Origin: Mycobacterium sp. NS-7484
GTDB taxonomy: Bacteria; Actinomycetota; Actinomycetes; Mycobacteriales; Mycobacteriaceae
Assembly (NCBI RefSeq): GCF_001953975.1
Contig: NZ_MBEJ01000139.1
Span: forward strand, 1-37,183
Direction of reading: 5' to 3'
Length of the DNA stretch: 37,183 nucleotides
Numbering within the stretch: position 1 is the stretch's first letter; each line of letters opens with the position of its first letter. Below the pieces are notes generated by a model that made no database searches, was not told where the DNA came from, and saw only the letters and a list, made by a program, of their open reading frames with translations. Both the position numbers and the translations under genes were made by a program. Positions 29,070-37,183 of this stretch are shown in pieces.

Positions 29070-30455
29070 ATGCTTTCGACCACTGCCTCCGACCGGGAGA
29101 CGGTGCTGGCCGCCTACGATGCCTACGACGCGGCCGGTGACGGCCTCGCTGCCTTGTCTTATGAGAATTTGAGCCTGCCCGAGCTTTTGGAGCTGCAATC
29201 CCGGCGTGAACACCAAGCGCGCCGAGCCCCCGCAATCGATCACGCCCTGCTCGCTGAGATCCAATCCCGCACCACACCCTCGGAGATCGGCGCGAAAAGC
29301 TGGGCCGATGTGCTGGCGATCCGGCTGCGCATCAGCCAATCCGAAGCCAAACGCCGCCTCACCGAGGCAGCTGAACTGGGGCCGCGCCGCAGTCTCACCG
29401 GCCAGGAGTTGGGCCCGGTGCTGCCGGCCACTGCCGCGGCCCAGGCCGGTGGGCTGATCAACGCCGAGCATGTGAAGATCATTCGCAAATTCTTCGCCAA
29501 GCCACCGATCCCGCTGGATGTGGTCACCCACGCGCAGATCGATGCCGACCTGGCCCGCATCGCCGGCACCAACAGCCCTGAAACTCTCAAACAATGTGCC
29601 GAGCGAATCGCGTTCCTGCTCAACCAAGACGGGAACGAACCCACCGACGACACACCCGCGCCCCGCGGCGAGATCGTCATCGGGCCCCAAGGTGCCGATG
29701 GGATGAGTGAGATCCGTGGCCGGCTCACCCCTGAAGCCCGCGCCACCCTCGACCCGATCCTGTCGCGCTACGCGGCCCCGGGCATGTGTAACTCCGCCGA
29801 CGAGCATCCGTGTGTCACCGGCACCCCGAGCGCCGAGGCCGTCGGCCGCGATACCCGCACCGCGGCGCAACGCAACCATGACGCGCTGCTTGCCTTGTGC
29901 CGCAACGCCCTGGCGTCCGGCGAGTTGGGCCAACACAACGGGCTGCCGGTCACCGTGGTGGTGTCGACCACGCTGCGGGAACTCTTGGCCCTCGCCGGCA
30001 TGGGGCTGACGGCGTCGGGTGTTCAGCTGCCGATCAAAGATGTGATCCGCATGGGCGCCCACTCCCACCATTACCTCGTCGTCTATGAGGATCACCGCCA
30101 GGTGCCGTTGTATCTGGGGCGCAGTAAACGCATCGCCACCCCAGCGCAGCGGCTGGTGTTGCACGACCGTGACCGCGGCTGCACCCGGCCGGGTTGCACC
30201 TGCCCCACTGACCGTTGTCAAACCCACCACGCCAAAGCCGATTTCGGTGCGGGCGGACGCACCGACATCACCGACTTGACCCTGGCCTGCCCCAAAAGCA
30301 ACCGCCTCGTGCACGACAAAGGTTGGCGCACCCGCATCCGCGAGGACGGCCGCGTCGAATGGATCCCTCCACCGCTACTGGACACCGGCCAGGACCGCAT
30401 CAACCACTACTGGCACCCCGAAGACCTCTTCCACCCACCCGAAGAGGGCTCGTAG
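29070..30455 (+). CDS. DUF222/HNH endonuclease domain protein (13E12 repeat family)
   Basis: A 461-residue protein of the mycobacterial 13E12 repeat family. The long N-terminal DUF222 region contains LEIQSR-like helices and AIRLRISQSEAKRRLTEAAE; the C-terminal HNH nuclease has CTRPGCTCPTDRCQTHHAKA (from about residue 371), with HH at about 385 and N in KSNRLVHDKGW near 410, plus Cys pairs that probably bind zinc. Such genes occur in several copies in mycobacterial genomes and behave as repetitive elements. TAGAAT (29058-29063) is 6 bases before the ATG, so the mRNA is likely leaderless. It is directly followed by a broken SDR gene end. Confidence 0.88.
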   Translation: MLSTTASDRETVLAAYDAYDAAGDGLAALSYENLSLPELLELQSRREHQARRAPAIDHALLAEIQSRTTPSEIGAKSWADVLAIRLRISQSEAKRRLTEAAELGPRRSLTGQELGPVLPATAAAQAGGLINAEHVKIIRKFFAKPPIPLDVVTHAQIDADLARIAGTNSPETLKQCAERIAFLLNQDGNEPTDDTPAPRGEIVIGPQGADGMSEIRGRLTPEARATLDPILSRYAAPGMCNSADEHPCVTGTPSAEAVGRDTRTAAQRNHDALLALCRNALASGELGQHNGLPVTVVVSTTLRELLALAGMGLTASGVQLPIKDVIRMGAHSHHYLVVYEDHRQVPLYLGRSKRIATPAQRLVLHDRDRGCTRPGCTCPTDRCQTHHAKADFGAGGRTDITDLTLACPKSNRLVHDKGWRTRIREDGRVEWIPPPLLDTGQDRINHYWHPEDLFHPPEEGS

Positions 30456-30457
30456 CG

Positions 30458-30583
30458 AGCTCCACGCGTCTGGGTAAGCCCGCGGACCTGGCCGCCGTCA
30501 CCGCGTTCCTGCTGTCCGACGACGCCGAATGGATCAACGGCCAGACGTGGTATATCGGCGGGGCATCACACATGCGGCAGTGA
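30458..30583 (+). pseudogene. 3' remnant of an SDR oxidoreductase gene
   Basis: About 41 codons in one phase read STRLGKPADLAAVTAFLLSD, then AEWINGQTWYIGGASHMRQ and a stop. This is the standard C-terminus of FabG-like SDR enzymes (R-x-G-x-P-x-D-x-A-x-x-x-x-F-L, then INGQ-x-x-x-x-GG). The N-terminal three quarters are absent and there is no start codon. The fragment begins right after the HNH gene stop, so the 13E12-type element probably arrived by insertion or recombination that removed the rest. Confidence 0.8.
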
Positions 30584-30706
30584 GGTCGAATACGCCACTA
30601 GGACGCCCGTTTTCTACCCAGGGGCTGTTGACCCACGCGGGTTACGACACTGCCGTAGAAAGCGACGCAGCCCGAGGCGGCGACGCGCGACGCGACGCAG
30701 GGCCCG

Positions 30707-32989
30707 CTAGTCCTCCTTGCGGATCAACCGGCCCAGTGCTTCGCGGTCGGGGGCCAGCAGCTCGTCGATGCGGGCTTGGTTCACGTCGGCGACGATGATC
30801 TCGCCGACCTCTTGATACACGTCGCTGAAGATGCCGTGCGCCTTCATCTTCTCGGTCTGGTAGACGTTGTCCTCCGTCGGCGTCACGTAGTACACGATCT
30901 CCGGCTTGAACCGGTGGATCAGCCAGACGTGGATGAGGTCCATCAGGCGCTTCTTCCGCAGCTTCTCGGCGAAGGTGTTCTGATCGCGCACCGTCAGGAT
31001 GTTGCGGCCGTGCCGGTCCTTGATCGGGTCGACGACGACGTTGGCCAGCGGCTCCTCGCCGTCACCGTAGATGCCGAGATCCAGCACATCGGAACCGGCC
31101 CGGCGGGGACGCAGCTGTACCCGCAGGTTCTCGCCGAGCTTGTAGTGGTCGCTCCACAGCGCCAGCCACTCCTCGAGCAGCTTCTTGGGCACCTCGGTCT
31201 GCACCAGGTGCTGATGCTGCGTCGAGCCCTTACCCATGGCCTTGGTGGTTGCGGTACGGCCCGAGGAGGCCGCCAACGCGGCATCGCTGCGTGGACCACC
31301 GACCAGGGTTTGCGGTGTGCGGTAAGGAGATTCGACAAGGCGCATCTTGCGTTGCAGCCGGGCCAGGGCCAGCATGCCCTCCTGCTGCAGGGAGGTGGCG
31401 AACTCCTCGCACGCTACGCCGTCGACCTGATGGCCGCCGTAGGTGATGAAGTTGAAGACGAAGCCCATCTTGCCGAGTTCTTCGGGGAAGGCTCGCATCT
31501 CGTCGTCGGTCATGCCGGTGGTGTCCCAGTTGAACGACGGCGAGAGGTTGTAGGCCAGCATCTGGTCGGGATACTCGGCGTGGATGGCGTCGGCGAACTG
31601 CTTGGCGTCGGCCAGATCGGCGGTCTTGGTCTCCATCCACAGGATGTCGGCGAAGGGTGCTGCCGCCAACGATTTCGCGATGGCATACGGAATGCCGCCG
31701 CGCACCTGGTAGTAACCCTCCGGGGTCTTGACGCGCTCGCAGTCCCAGGCCACGTCGGCCCCGAGTTCGTGGGCCTTCTGCTGGGCGGTGTAGAGCGAGG
31801 CCCGGGCGGCGAAGGCGCGCCAATCGGCCGCGCTCATCGGCCCCGGCTCACCTTCGCGTTCCCGGAACTCCAGAACTTCGGCGACCGCCTCACCGTAGGT
31901 GTTCAGTCCGGCGTCGTCCTGCCACGCGTCGACGAACGCCGACTCGACCTTGTCGAACAACGCATCCACCGAGTCCCCGTCGCGATGGCTCTTGGCGGCC
32001 TCGGCGATCTGGGCCGTGATGCCCTGGCGTTCCAGCCACGCATCCGCGGTCGCGTATTCACCGTCGGGCAGGGCATACAGCAGGTGGCCGTTGAGCTCGG
32101 TGATGCCCAGCTCGTAGAACCGGCGCACCATCGCCAGGAAACACGACTTGTAGGTTGGTACCGACAGGTTCGTCGCGCCCAGCAGGAACGGCTGATCACG
32201 CTCGTCGGCGCGGCTGTCGATCAGGTTGGCCGCCTCGGCATCAGTACGCGCCACGATGATGCCCGGCACCCGCATGATGTCGAGTTGGAACCGGGCGGTG
32301 TTGAGCCGTTTGATCTGCTCGTCCGACGGCACCAGCACCTTGCCGCCCTGATGGCCGCATTTCTTGGTGCCCGGACGCTGATCCTCGATGTGATACCCCG
32401 GCACCCCGGATTCGACGAACCGCCGGATCAGGTTGCGAACGTGCGGATCGCCGCCGTGGCCGGTGTCGGCGTCGGCGATGATGAACGGCCGGTAGTCGAC
32501 CGCCGGTGTCGACGCCTGTTGTTCCGGGCTCATGCGCAGCCGCAGATACTGCTGATTGCGGTCGGCGGTCAGCAGTGCCCGCACCAGCCCCGCGGCCTCG
32601 TCGGGCACCTGGCTCAGCGGGTAGCTGGCCAGATCGGGGCCGGGATCCTCACTGATCGAGCCTTTGGCCGAGGTGGCCCACCCCCCGAGATAGATGCCGC
32701 CGATGCCCATCCGTTTCATCACCACCGCCTGGCCCGGCGAGTACGGGCCGAACGTGGTGATGCTCTTCTTCTGGGCGAACAGTTCGCGCAGGTAGGGGTA
32801 GAACGCTGTGGCGGCCTCCCGGGCCACCGGATAGTCCGACGGTATGGTGCCGCGCTGCTCGGCGACCTGACGGGCGGAGTAGAGGCGGATGATGCCCTCG
32901 AAGCGAGGGCTGTCGAAATAGGCCTGGGTGGCCGCGACGTCGTTCTCGAATGACGAGTCGGTCTGTGCGTTGGCTTCGATGGTGGCCAT
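30707..32989 (-). CDS. aceA: Isocitrate lyase, large type 2 form (ICL2)
   Basis: A 760-residue isocitrate lyase. IADADTGHGGDPH (residues 171-183) binds metal and glyoxylate, and the active-site loop KKCGHQGGK begins at 209 with Cys211 as the catalytic base. Length and the extra C-terminal 200 residues (LRVQLRPRRAGSDVLDLGIY and so on) identify the ICL2 form, the counterpart of Rv1915/Rv1916, which is split in M. tuberculosis H37Rv but whole here. It cleaves isocitrate to glyoxylate and succinate and probably 2-methylisocitrate as well, for growth on fatty acids and propionate; acetyl-CoA and propionyl-CoA are known activators of the family through the C-terminal domain. GAGGAG precedes the ATG by about 9 bases. 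Confidence 0.95.
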   Translation of the reverse strand: MATIEANAQTDSSFENDVAATQAYFDSPRFEGIIRLYSARQVAEQRGTIPSDYPVAREAATAFYPYLRELFAQKKSITTFGPYSPGQAVVMKRMGIGGIYLGGWATSAKGSISEDPGPDLASYPLSQVPDEAAGLVRALLTADRNQQYLRLRMSPEQQASTPAVDYRPFIIADADTGHGGDPHVRNLIRRFVESGVPGYHIEDQRPGTKKCGHQGGKVLVPSDEQIKRLNTARFQLDIMRVPGIIVARTDAEAANLIDSRADERDQPFLLGATNLSVPTYKSCFLAMVRRFYELGITELNGHLLYALPDGEYATADAWLERQGITAQIAEAAKSHRDGDSVDALFDKVESAFVDAWQDDAGLNTYGEAVAEVLEFREREGEPGPMSAADWRAFAARASLYTAQQKAHELGADVAWDCERVKTPEGYYQVRGGIPYAIAKSLAAAPFADILWMETKTADLADAKQFADAIHAEYPDQMLAYNLSPSFNWDTTGMTDDEMRAFPEELGKMGFVFNFITYGGHQVDGVACEEFATSLQQEGMLALARLQRKMRLVESPYRTPQTLVGGPRSDAALAASSGRTATTKAMGKGSTQHQHLVQTEVPKKLLEEWLALWSDHYKLGENLRVQLRPRRAGSDVLDLGIYGDGEEPLANVVVDPIKDRHGRNILTVRDQNTFAEKLRKKRLMDLIHVWLIHRFKPEIVYYVTPTEDNVYQTEKMKAHGIFSDVYQEVGEIIVADVNQARIDELLAPDREALGRLIRKED

Positions 32990-33183
32990 GTCTCTCGCTC
33001 CTCAACTCGGGTACTGCTGATTATCGCGGCGTGCAGCCCGTGAGGTACCCAGTTGGCGCAAATCGACGCGGGGGCCGGGGCGGCTCGTCAGCTCCCGCCC
33101 GGCCGCTGGTTGAAAGTGGGCCTCCGGCAGGGTGTTTGGCCAGAGTCGTGGGATGGCGGGGGCTTCCGACCTAGGATCGATGG

Positions 33184-33339
33184 ATGTCGAAGCTCACGAG
33201 GAAGGTGAAATCAATCTTCAGTCGGCGCCGCCCGGTCAGCCCGGAGGACGCCGCCGAGATCAACGACTGGGTCGGCGAGGGTGGGGCGCTTCACCCCGAC
33301 GGGCCGCCGGAGATTCACGATCCGAAGAAGAAGAGCTGA
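33184..33339 (+). CDS. Small basic protein, probably leaderless, coupled to next gene
   Basis: A 51-residue protein: MSKLTRKVKSIFSRRRPVSP, then EINDWVGEGGALHPDGPPEI and a Lys-rich end. TAGGAT (33172-33177) lies 6 bases before the ATG, the leaderless arrangement. The TGA overlaps the ATG of the next gene (TGATG, 33337-33341), so both are likely cotranslated. The N-terminus is strongly basic with an amphipathic look. No family is recognised. Confidence 0.55.
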   Translation: MSKLTRKVKSIFSRRRPVSPEDAAEINDWVGEGGALHPDGPPEIHDPKKKS

Positions 33340-33722
33340 TGGCGGACGTGGCCGCGCTGGCCGCTGGGGCGATTCGGTTCGCGTCGGGTGTGTCATTTCT
33401 CGTCGACCCCGCACGGGCCGACCGGTGGTGGGGCGCACGGAAAACCCCTGACGCCACCGCGCAGCTGCTGTGGCGGTCGATGGGATACCGCGACGCGCTG
33501 ATCGGCGGGTTGCTGCTGGCGGCCGCGCTGCGCGGCACGAACACCCGCGGCTGGTTTCTGGCCTCCGGCGGTGCCGACGCCGCCGACCTGCTCGGCGGGA
33601 TGGCGGTCCACGACCAGCTGCCGCGATCGCAGCAGGTCGTGGGCCTCGGCGGCGCGGTGGTCGGTATCGGGGTCGGGCTCTGGGGTGCGACGCGTCGACG
33701 GCGCCCGGCCGAGAAGACCTAA
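33339..33722 (+). CDS. Hypothetical small membrane protein
   Basis: A 127-residue protein with hydrophobic segments at about 40-60 (ALIGGLLLAAALRG) and 95-115 (VVGLGGAVVGIGVGLWG), and a basic C-terminus RRRRPAEKT. The N-terminal half has LAAGAIRFASGVSFLVDPAR and RWWGARKTPD. It looks like the DUF4267-type or related small actinobacterial membrane proteins, without certainty. The longer frame from 33132 overlaps the small upstream gene; the ATG at 33339 is favoured by the TGATG junction. Confidence 0.65.
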   Translation: MADVAALAAGAIRFASGVSFLVDPARADRWWGARKTPDATAQLLWRSMGYRDALIGGLLLAAALRGTNTRGWFLASGGADAADLLGGMAVHDQLPRSQQVVGLGGAVVGIGVGLWGATRRRRPAEKT

Positions 33723-33747
33723 CCCTCAACTAACCCTGGATTAACCC
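33720..33747. repeat. Three TAACCC repeats spaced exactly 11 bases
   Basis: TAACCC occurs at 33720, 33731 and 33742, in the short gap between the convergent membrane protein and MFS genes and overlapping both stop codons. Spacing of one helical turn is the pattern expected for an OmpR-type regulator or may be chance at two TAA stops. No hairpin with a T-run is present. Confidence 0.35.
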
Positions 33748-35018
33748 GCAGCTTCGACGATGTCGCGGCGGTACCAGCGCGCGGCGGCGAGATAGCAGCC
33801 CATGGCCAGCAGTTGCAGGGCCGGCACCAGGATCAGCAGGGCCCGGCCCAGTGCCTGCACGCCCAGCTCGTCGGTCAGCGCATCACTGATCACGCCGGTG
33901 ACGAACGGGCCGACAGCGCCCAGGGTGGCGTTGAAGAACAAGAAGATCGCCGACGCGGTGGCCCGGTGCTCGGGCAGCACCAGCCGGTGGATGGCGGCGA
34001 TCGACGGGGCCATGTACGCGGTGCCGATGACGTAGCTGAGCGCCAGGAACCACACACACGCCGTACGGCTTTCCACGGTGAACGCCAACACCGAGGCCGG
34101 CAGCAGCAGGGCCGTGGTCACCACGACGATCCACAGCAGCCACCGGGGGTCGCGCACCGCGAGCCGGTCGGCCAGCCGGCCCACGATCAACAAACCCAGC
34201 ACTCCGGCCGCGCCGGTGGCCAGGCCGTACTCCACACCGACCTCACCGAGCGACATGGAGCGGGTGCGCATCAGGAAGGCAGGGGAGAAGGTGGTCAGCG
34301 AATAACCGGCGGCCGAGATGCACGCGGTGCCACAGACCACTGCGATAAAACTCGGCTTGCGAAGCAGATGCCACCATCTGACGGCGGAGCCCGGCTGCGG
34401 TGACGGCGCCGGCGGCAGCGACTGGCGGGCCCCGACCACCACGAGCACCAGCGGAGCGAACACGACGCTGAATGCGCCCATCACGACGAATGCTGTACGC
34501 CAGCCCAGGTTTTCGGCCAAGAGCCCACCGCCGATGAGGCTGGCGCCGCTGGCCAGGGGAATGGCGAAGGTGATGACCGCCAGGGGTGCGGCGCGACGCC
34601 GGGGCGGGAAGTTGCGGGCCACGTAGGCGTGCGCGGCCGGGGTACTGCCGGCCTCGCCGACCGCGACGCCCACCCGGGTGAGGGCAAGCTGAAATCCGGA
34701 TTGGACTGCGCCGCCGAGCATGGTCATGCCACCCCAGAGCGTCAGGCAGGCGGCAACGACGGCGCCGAATGCGCCGCGATCGGCGATCCGGGCCACCGCG
34801 ACACCGAGCACTGCGTACACGATCAGGAAGCCGAACCCGTTGATCACCCCGATGGCGGTGTCGGACAGCGCCAGGTCGTGTTTGATCGGCTCAGCCAGCA
34901 CCGAAGGAAGGAATCGGTCGACGTAGTTGAGGGTTCCGACGAGCGTCAGCAGCGCCACCGCCGCCCACGCCCGCCGCGGACCGTGCACGTCTGCGGGCCC
35001 CGGCGCCAGGACCGTCAC
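33741..35018 (-). CDS. Major facilitator superfamily transporter
   Basis: A 425-residue transporter with about 12 membrane segments. WAAVALLTLVGTLNYVDRFL opens the first segment and GVAVARIADRGAFGAVVAAC is the conserved loop between segments 2 and 3; the layout resembles spinster/anion:cation symporter-type MFS proteins. The substrate is unknown. I chose GTG 35018; the frame is open beyond but runs antisense to the divergent SDR gene. GAGGAGGAG lies 18 bases upstream, rather far. TATCTT around 35077 on the minus strand could be its -10. It is divergent from the SDR gene. Confidence 0.85.
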   Translation of the reverse strand: MTVLAPGPADVHGPRRAWAAVALLTLVGTLNYVDRFLPSVLAEPIKHDLALSDTAIGVINGFGFLIVYAVLGVAVARIADRGAFGAVVAACLTLWGGMTMLGGAVQSGFQLALTRVGVAVGEAGSTPAAHAYVARNFPPRRRAAPLAVITFAIPLASGASLIGGGLLAENLGWRTAFVVMGAFSVVFAPLVLVVVGARQSLPPAPSPQPGSAVRWWHLLRKPSFIAVVCGTACISAAGYSLTTFSPAFLMRTRSMSLGEVGVEYGLATGAAGVLGLLIVGRLADRLAVRDPRWLLWIVVVTTALLLPASVLAFTVESRTACVWFLALSYVIGTAYMAPSIAAIHRLVLPEHRATASAIFLFFNATLGAVGPFVTGVISDALTDELGVQALGRALLILVPALQLLAMGCYLAAARWYRRDIVEAAG

Positions 35019-35080
35019 TGGGGACGTGCCGATGATCTCCTCCTCGCGGGCCGACCACGGGGCGGGTCGGCGGCCAAAGA

Positions 35081-35086
35081 TAACAT
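35081..35086 (+). promoter_or_regulatory. -10 box for the SDR gene, leaderless type
   Basis: TAACAT fits TANNNT and ends 7 bases before ATG 35094. The intervening CCGAGGC also contains AGG, so initiation with a very short leader is possible too. Confidence 0.45.
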
Positions 35087-35093
35087 CCGAGGC

Positions 35094-35900
35094 ATGACCG
35101 ACCTTGCCAAATACGGGCCATGGGCCGTGATCGCCGGCGGTTCGGAAGGGGTGGGTGCCGAGTTCGCCCGCATGCTCGCCGAGGACGGATTCAACCTCGT
35201 GTTGCTGGCACGCAAACCCGCGCCGCTGGAGGCCACCGCACAACGCTGCCGGGACCTGGGCGCGCAGGTGCGCACGTTGTCAGTCGACCTGGTGGACGCC
35301 GCATCGACCACGCAGATCGCCGAGGCCACCGCCGACCTGGAGGTCGGTTTGTTGATCTACAACGCCGGAGCCAACACGTGCAGCGAACGCTTTCTCGACG
35401 CGCCGCTGGCCGATTTCCAGAAGGTCGTCGACCTCAACGTCACCCGGATGATGGAGCTCGTCCAACACTTCGGGCGGCCGATGGCCGCGCGCGGCCGGGG
35501 CGGTCTGCTGTTGGTGGGCTCACTGGCCGGGTATGCCGGGTCGATGCGCCACACCGTCTACGGCGGGGTGAAGGCCTACGGCCGGTTGTTCGCCGAGAGC
35601 CTGTGGTTGGAGCTGCGCGAATACAACGTCGACGTCCTGGAACTCGTGCTCGGGGTGACCCGCACCCCGGCGATGCAGCGCGCGGGCCTGAACTTCGAGG
35701 CACCCGGCATGCTGATCAACGATCCGGCCGACGTCGCCCGCGAAGGTCTGGACCATCTCGGCGACGGGCCGGTTCACGTGGCCGGAGGTAATGCCAAGCG
35801 CGCGGAGCTGAACAGTGCGCCGGACCGGGCGCAGGTGGTGCTCAAGTCCGACGCCGCGATCCGTAACCTGATCAACCGGACGGCGCCCGACGCCCCTTAG
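35094..35900 (+). CDS. Short-chain dehydrogenase/reductase
   Basis: A 268-residue SDR. The cofactor motif is GGSEGVG (residues 15-21), unusual in having GGS where most have TGA; YNAGAN at 89-94 replaces NNAG; and the catalytic set is Ser143 in LLVGSLAGYAG, Tyr156 and Lys160 in VYGGVKAYG. All catalytic residues are kept, so it should be an active oxidoreductase, perhaps on a lipid or ring ketone. The C-terminal part from residue 220 contains PVHVAGGNAKRAELN. It ends by overlapping the stop of the convergent acyl-CoA synthetase. Confidence 0.88.
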   Translation: MTDLAKYGPWAVIAGGSEGVGAEFARMLAEDGFNLVLLARKPAPLEATAQRCRDLGAQVRTLSVDLVDAASTTQIAEATADLEVGLLIYNAGANTCSERFLDAPLADFQKVVDLNVTRMMELVQHFGRPMAARGRGGLLLVGSLAGYAGSMRHTVYGGVKAYGRLFAESLWLELREYNVDVLELVLGVTRTPAMQRAGLNFEAPGMLINDPADVAREGLDHLGDGPVHVAGGNAKRAELNSAPDRAQVVLKSDAAIRNLINRTAPDAP

Positions 35901-37183
35901 CCCTGCGCGGCCTGGCCCGCCGCGGCGGTCCGGGCGATCGCGCGAACCCGATCCTTGGCGACCTTGCCGTTGGCGGTCAGCGGGAGTGCCTCGGTGAACA
36001 CCACCAGCCGCGGTTTCTTGAACCCCGCGAGCTGACCGCGCACATGGTCGATCAACTCCTCGGCGGCCGGGCGAGGGCCCGAGGCCGCGACGACCACCGC
36101 GCACACCGCCTCGCCCCAGTAGTCGTCGGGCACCGCCACCACCGCCACCTGGTCGACGCCGGGGTGGCTGGACAGGGCGTCCTCGACCTCGCGGGAGGAG
36201 ACGTTCTCGCCGCCGGTGACGATGATGTCCTTGAGCCGGTCGACCACGTAAAGCCGGCCGTCGGTGTCGAGGCGCCCCATGTCGCCGGTGTGCAGCCAAC
36301 CGTCGTCGGTACTGGTGCCGTCGGGCCAGTATGCGGGTGTCACCTGCGGGCCGCGTACTAGGATCTCGCCGACCTGCCCGACGGGGGCGAGGCCGCCGGA
36401 GGCATCGGCGATGCCGATCTGCACGCCTCGATGCGGATGGCCGGCGCTGGTCAGCAGCTCCGGATGGCCGTGTGCGCCGGCCCGATGGTCCTCGGGTCCG
36501 AGAAACGTGACGTTGCCGCCGGTTTCGGTCATCCCGTAGCCCTGGTGGAAGTCGACGCCGAGGGTGTCGATCGCGCGACGCAACAGGTCCAGCGGCATCG
36601 CCGCCGACCCGTAGGCGATCGCGGTGAGCGACGGCAGCGCCGTGCCGGTGCGCTCGAGGTGGGCGAGCAGGGAGTGCAGCATGGTTGGCGCCAACGAACA
36701 TGAGCTCACCGCGTGACGGTGTACCAGCTGGGCAAAACCGTCCGGCCGGAACTGGGCGCACAGCACCACCGTGGCGGCGACCGCGTGCTGGACCAGCATG
36801 TTGTACCCGGCGATGTGACACATGGGGAACGGCAGCAGGTACACCCCGCCCGGCGGCACCGAGCGGCCCTCGACCGAACCCCACACCGCGGCCAGGATCG
36901 AACGATGGCTGTGCACAACGGCTTTCGGTACGCCAGTGGATCCACTGGTGAACAACAGCCAGGCCGGATCGTCGGGATTCCCGGCGGTGGGGCACGGTAG
37001 GTCGGCTGCCGGTGCGGCCCGCCACCGGTCGGATTCGAAGGCGACGGCGTTGGTCACTACGTCATCGGGCAGCGCCGACAGATACCGCTCATCGCCCAGC
37101 ACCAGGCGCGGCGCCGCAGTGGCCAGCTGAACCGCTTGCTCGGCGGGGCTGAGCCGCTGGTTGATCAAGGTCAGCACGCGCCC
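35897..37183 (-). CDS. AMP-binding acyl-CoA synthetase/ligase (5' end outside window)
   Basis: At least 428 residues of an ANL-superfamily enzyme; the N-terminus lies beyond base 37183. The ATP loop reads LLFTSGSTGVPKAVVHSH, followed by QGYGMTETGGNVT, then GWLHTGDMGRLDTDGRLYVV, DRLKDIIVTGGENVSS and the C-terminal catalytic Lys in LTANGKVAKDR. It activates a carboxylic acid to the adenylate and then the CoA thioester; the chain length cannot be inferred. It converges on the SDR with a 4-base stop overlap. Confidence 0.92.
   Translation of the reverse strand, partial: GRVLTLINQRLSPAEQAVQLATAAPRLVLGDERYLSALPDDVVTNAVAFESDRWRAAPAADLPCPTAGNPDDPAWLLFTSGSTGVPKAVVHSHRSILAAVWGSVEGRSVPPGGVYLLPFPMCHIAGYNMLVQHAVAATVVLCAQFRPDGFAQLVHRHAVSSCSLAPTMLHSLLAHLERTGTALPSLTAIAYGSAAMPLDLLRRAIDTLGVDFHQGYGMTETGGNVTFLGPEDHRAGAHGHPELLTSAGHPHRGVQIGIADASGGLAPVGQVGEILVRGPQVTPAYWPDGTSTDDGWLHTGDMGRLDTDGRLYVVDRLKDIIVTGGENVSSREVEDALSSHPGVDQVAVVAVPDDYWGEAVCAVVVAASGPRPAAEELIDHVRGQLAGFKKPRLVVFTEALPLTANGKVAKDRVRAIARTAAAGQAAQG

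Noticed and set aside
27767..29083. 438-codon minus-strand frame opposite the acyltransferase
   Set aside because: It is rich in Gln, His, Arg and Gly and lacks motifs; the plus-strand membrane protein explains the region.
30776..32953. 725-codon plus-strand frame opposite isocitrate lyase
   Set aside because: The reverse strand encodes a complete ICL2 with catalytic motifs; the plus-strand frame is a composition effect.

Overview
The window is high-GC chromosomal DNA from a rapidly growing mycobacterium (Mycolicibacterium-like). The main evidence is gene order: the tail of xerD, a catechol-O-methyltransferase-like gene, then parA, scpA, scpB, rluB, cmk and der, which is the order of Rv1701-Rv1713 in M. 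tuberculosis. A 760-residue type 2 isocitrate lyase, a DUF222/HNH (13E12-type) gene, an Rv2004c-like kinase/ATPase with a DosR-like box, and many likely leaderless genes (a TANNNT box 6-7 bases before ATG or GTG) agree with this.

Layout. 1-6.3 kb is the conserved core operon for chromosome segregation (ParA, ScpAB), rRNA pseudouridylation (RluB), CMP kinase and the ribosome GTPase Der; most junctions overlap or nearly touch. 6.3-8.3 kb has two TauE/SafE-type exporters separated by a possible 36-codon ORF. 8.25-11.4 kb is a catabolic unit: a GntR/FadR regulator divergent from a nitrilase-family amidohydrolase and an APC permease, with an inverted repeat inside the likely promoter. A tRNA-Pro(GGG) follows at 11.48 kb.

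11.55-17.3 kb, starting directly at the tRNA 3' end, looks like an accessory island with no integrase visible: small unknown proteins, a Cys-rich zinc-ribbon-like protein, a translationally coupled two-gene unit of unknown function on the minus strand, a multiply frameshifted gene, and a HigBA-type toxin-antitoxin locus whose toxin frame is broken twice. 17.4-21.4 kb has a DUF3297 protein and a minus-strand stress-like group: a membrane protein coupled to a FlgT C-terminal-like protein, a CsbD-like peptide with a SigF-like promoter, a DsbA-fold protein and a frameshifted SDR. A secreted protein at 20.8 kb has a paralogue at 25.3 kb.

21.8-37.2 kb carries a flavin monoamine oxidase, a TetR regulator divergent from an MpaB/DUF2236 oxygenase with a palindromic operator, the Rv2004c-like protein, an acyltransferase-3 membrane protein, the HNH gene followed by the 3' stump of an SDR gene, isocitrate lyase 2, two small coupled genes, an MFS transporter, an SDR and a partial AMP-binding acyl-CoA synthetase.

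The least explained parts are the island's unknown genes (especially the 386/157-residue pair), the FlgT-like/membrane pair in what should be a non-flagellated bacterium, and the short coupled or leaderless ORFs before parA and before the second TauE gene. Frameshifts cluster at 11.7-18.3 kb, so gene decay and sequencing or assembly indels both have to be considered there. All function assignments come from reading motifs and context; no database search was run.
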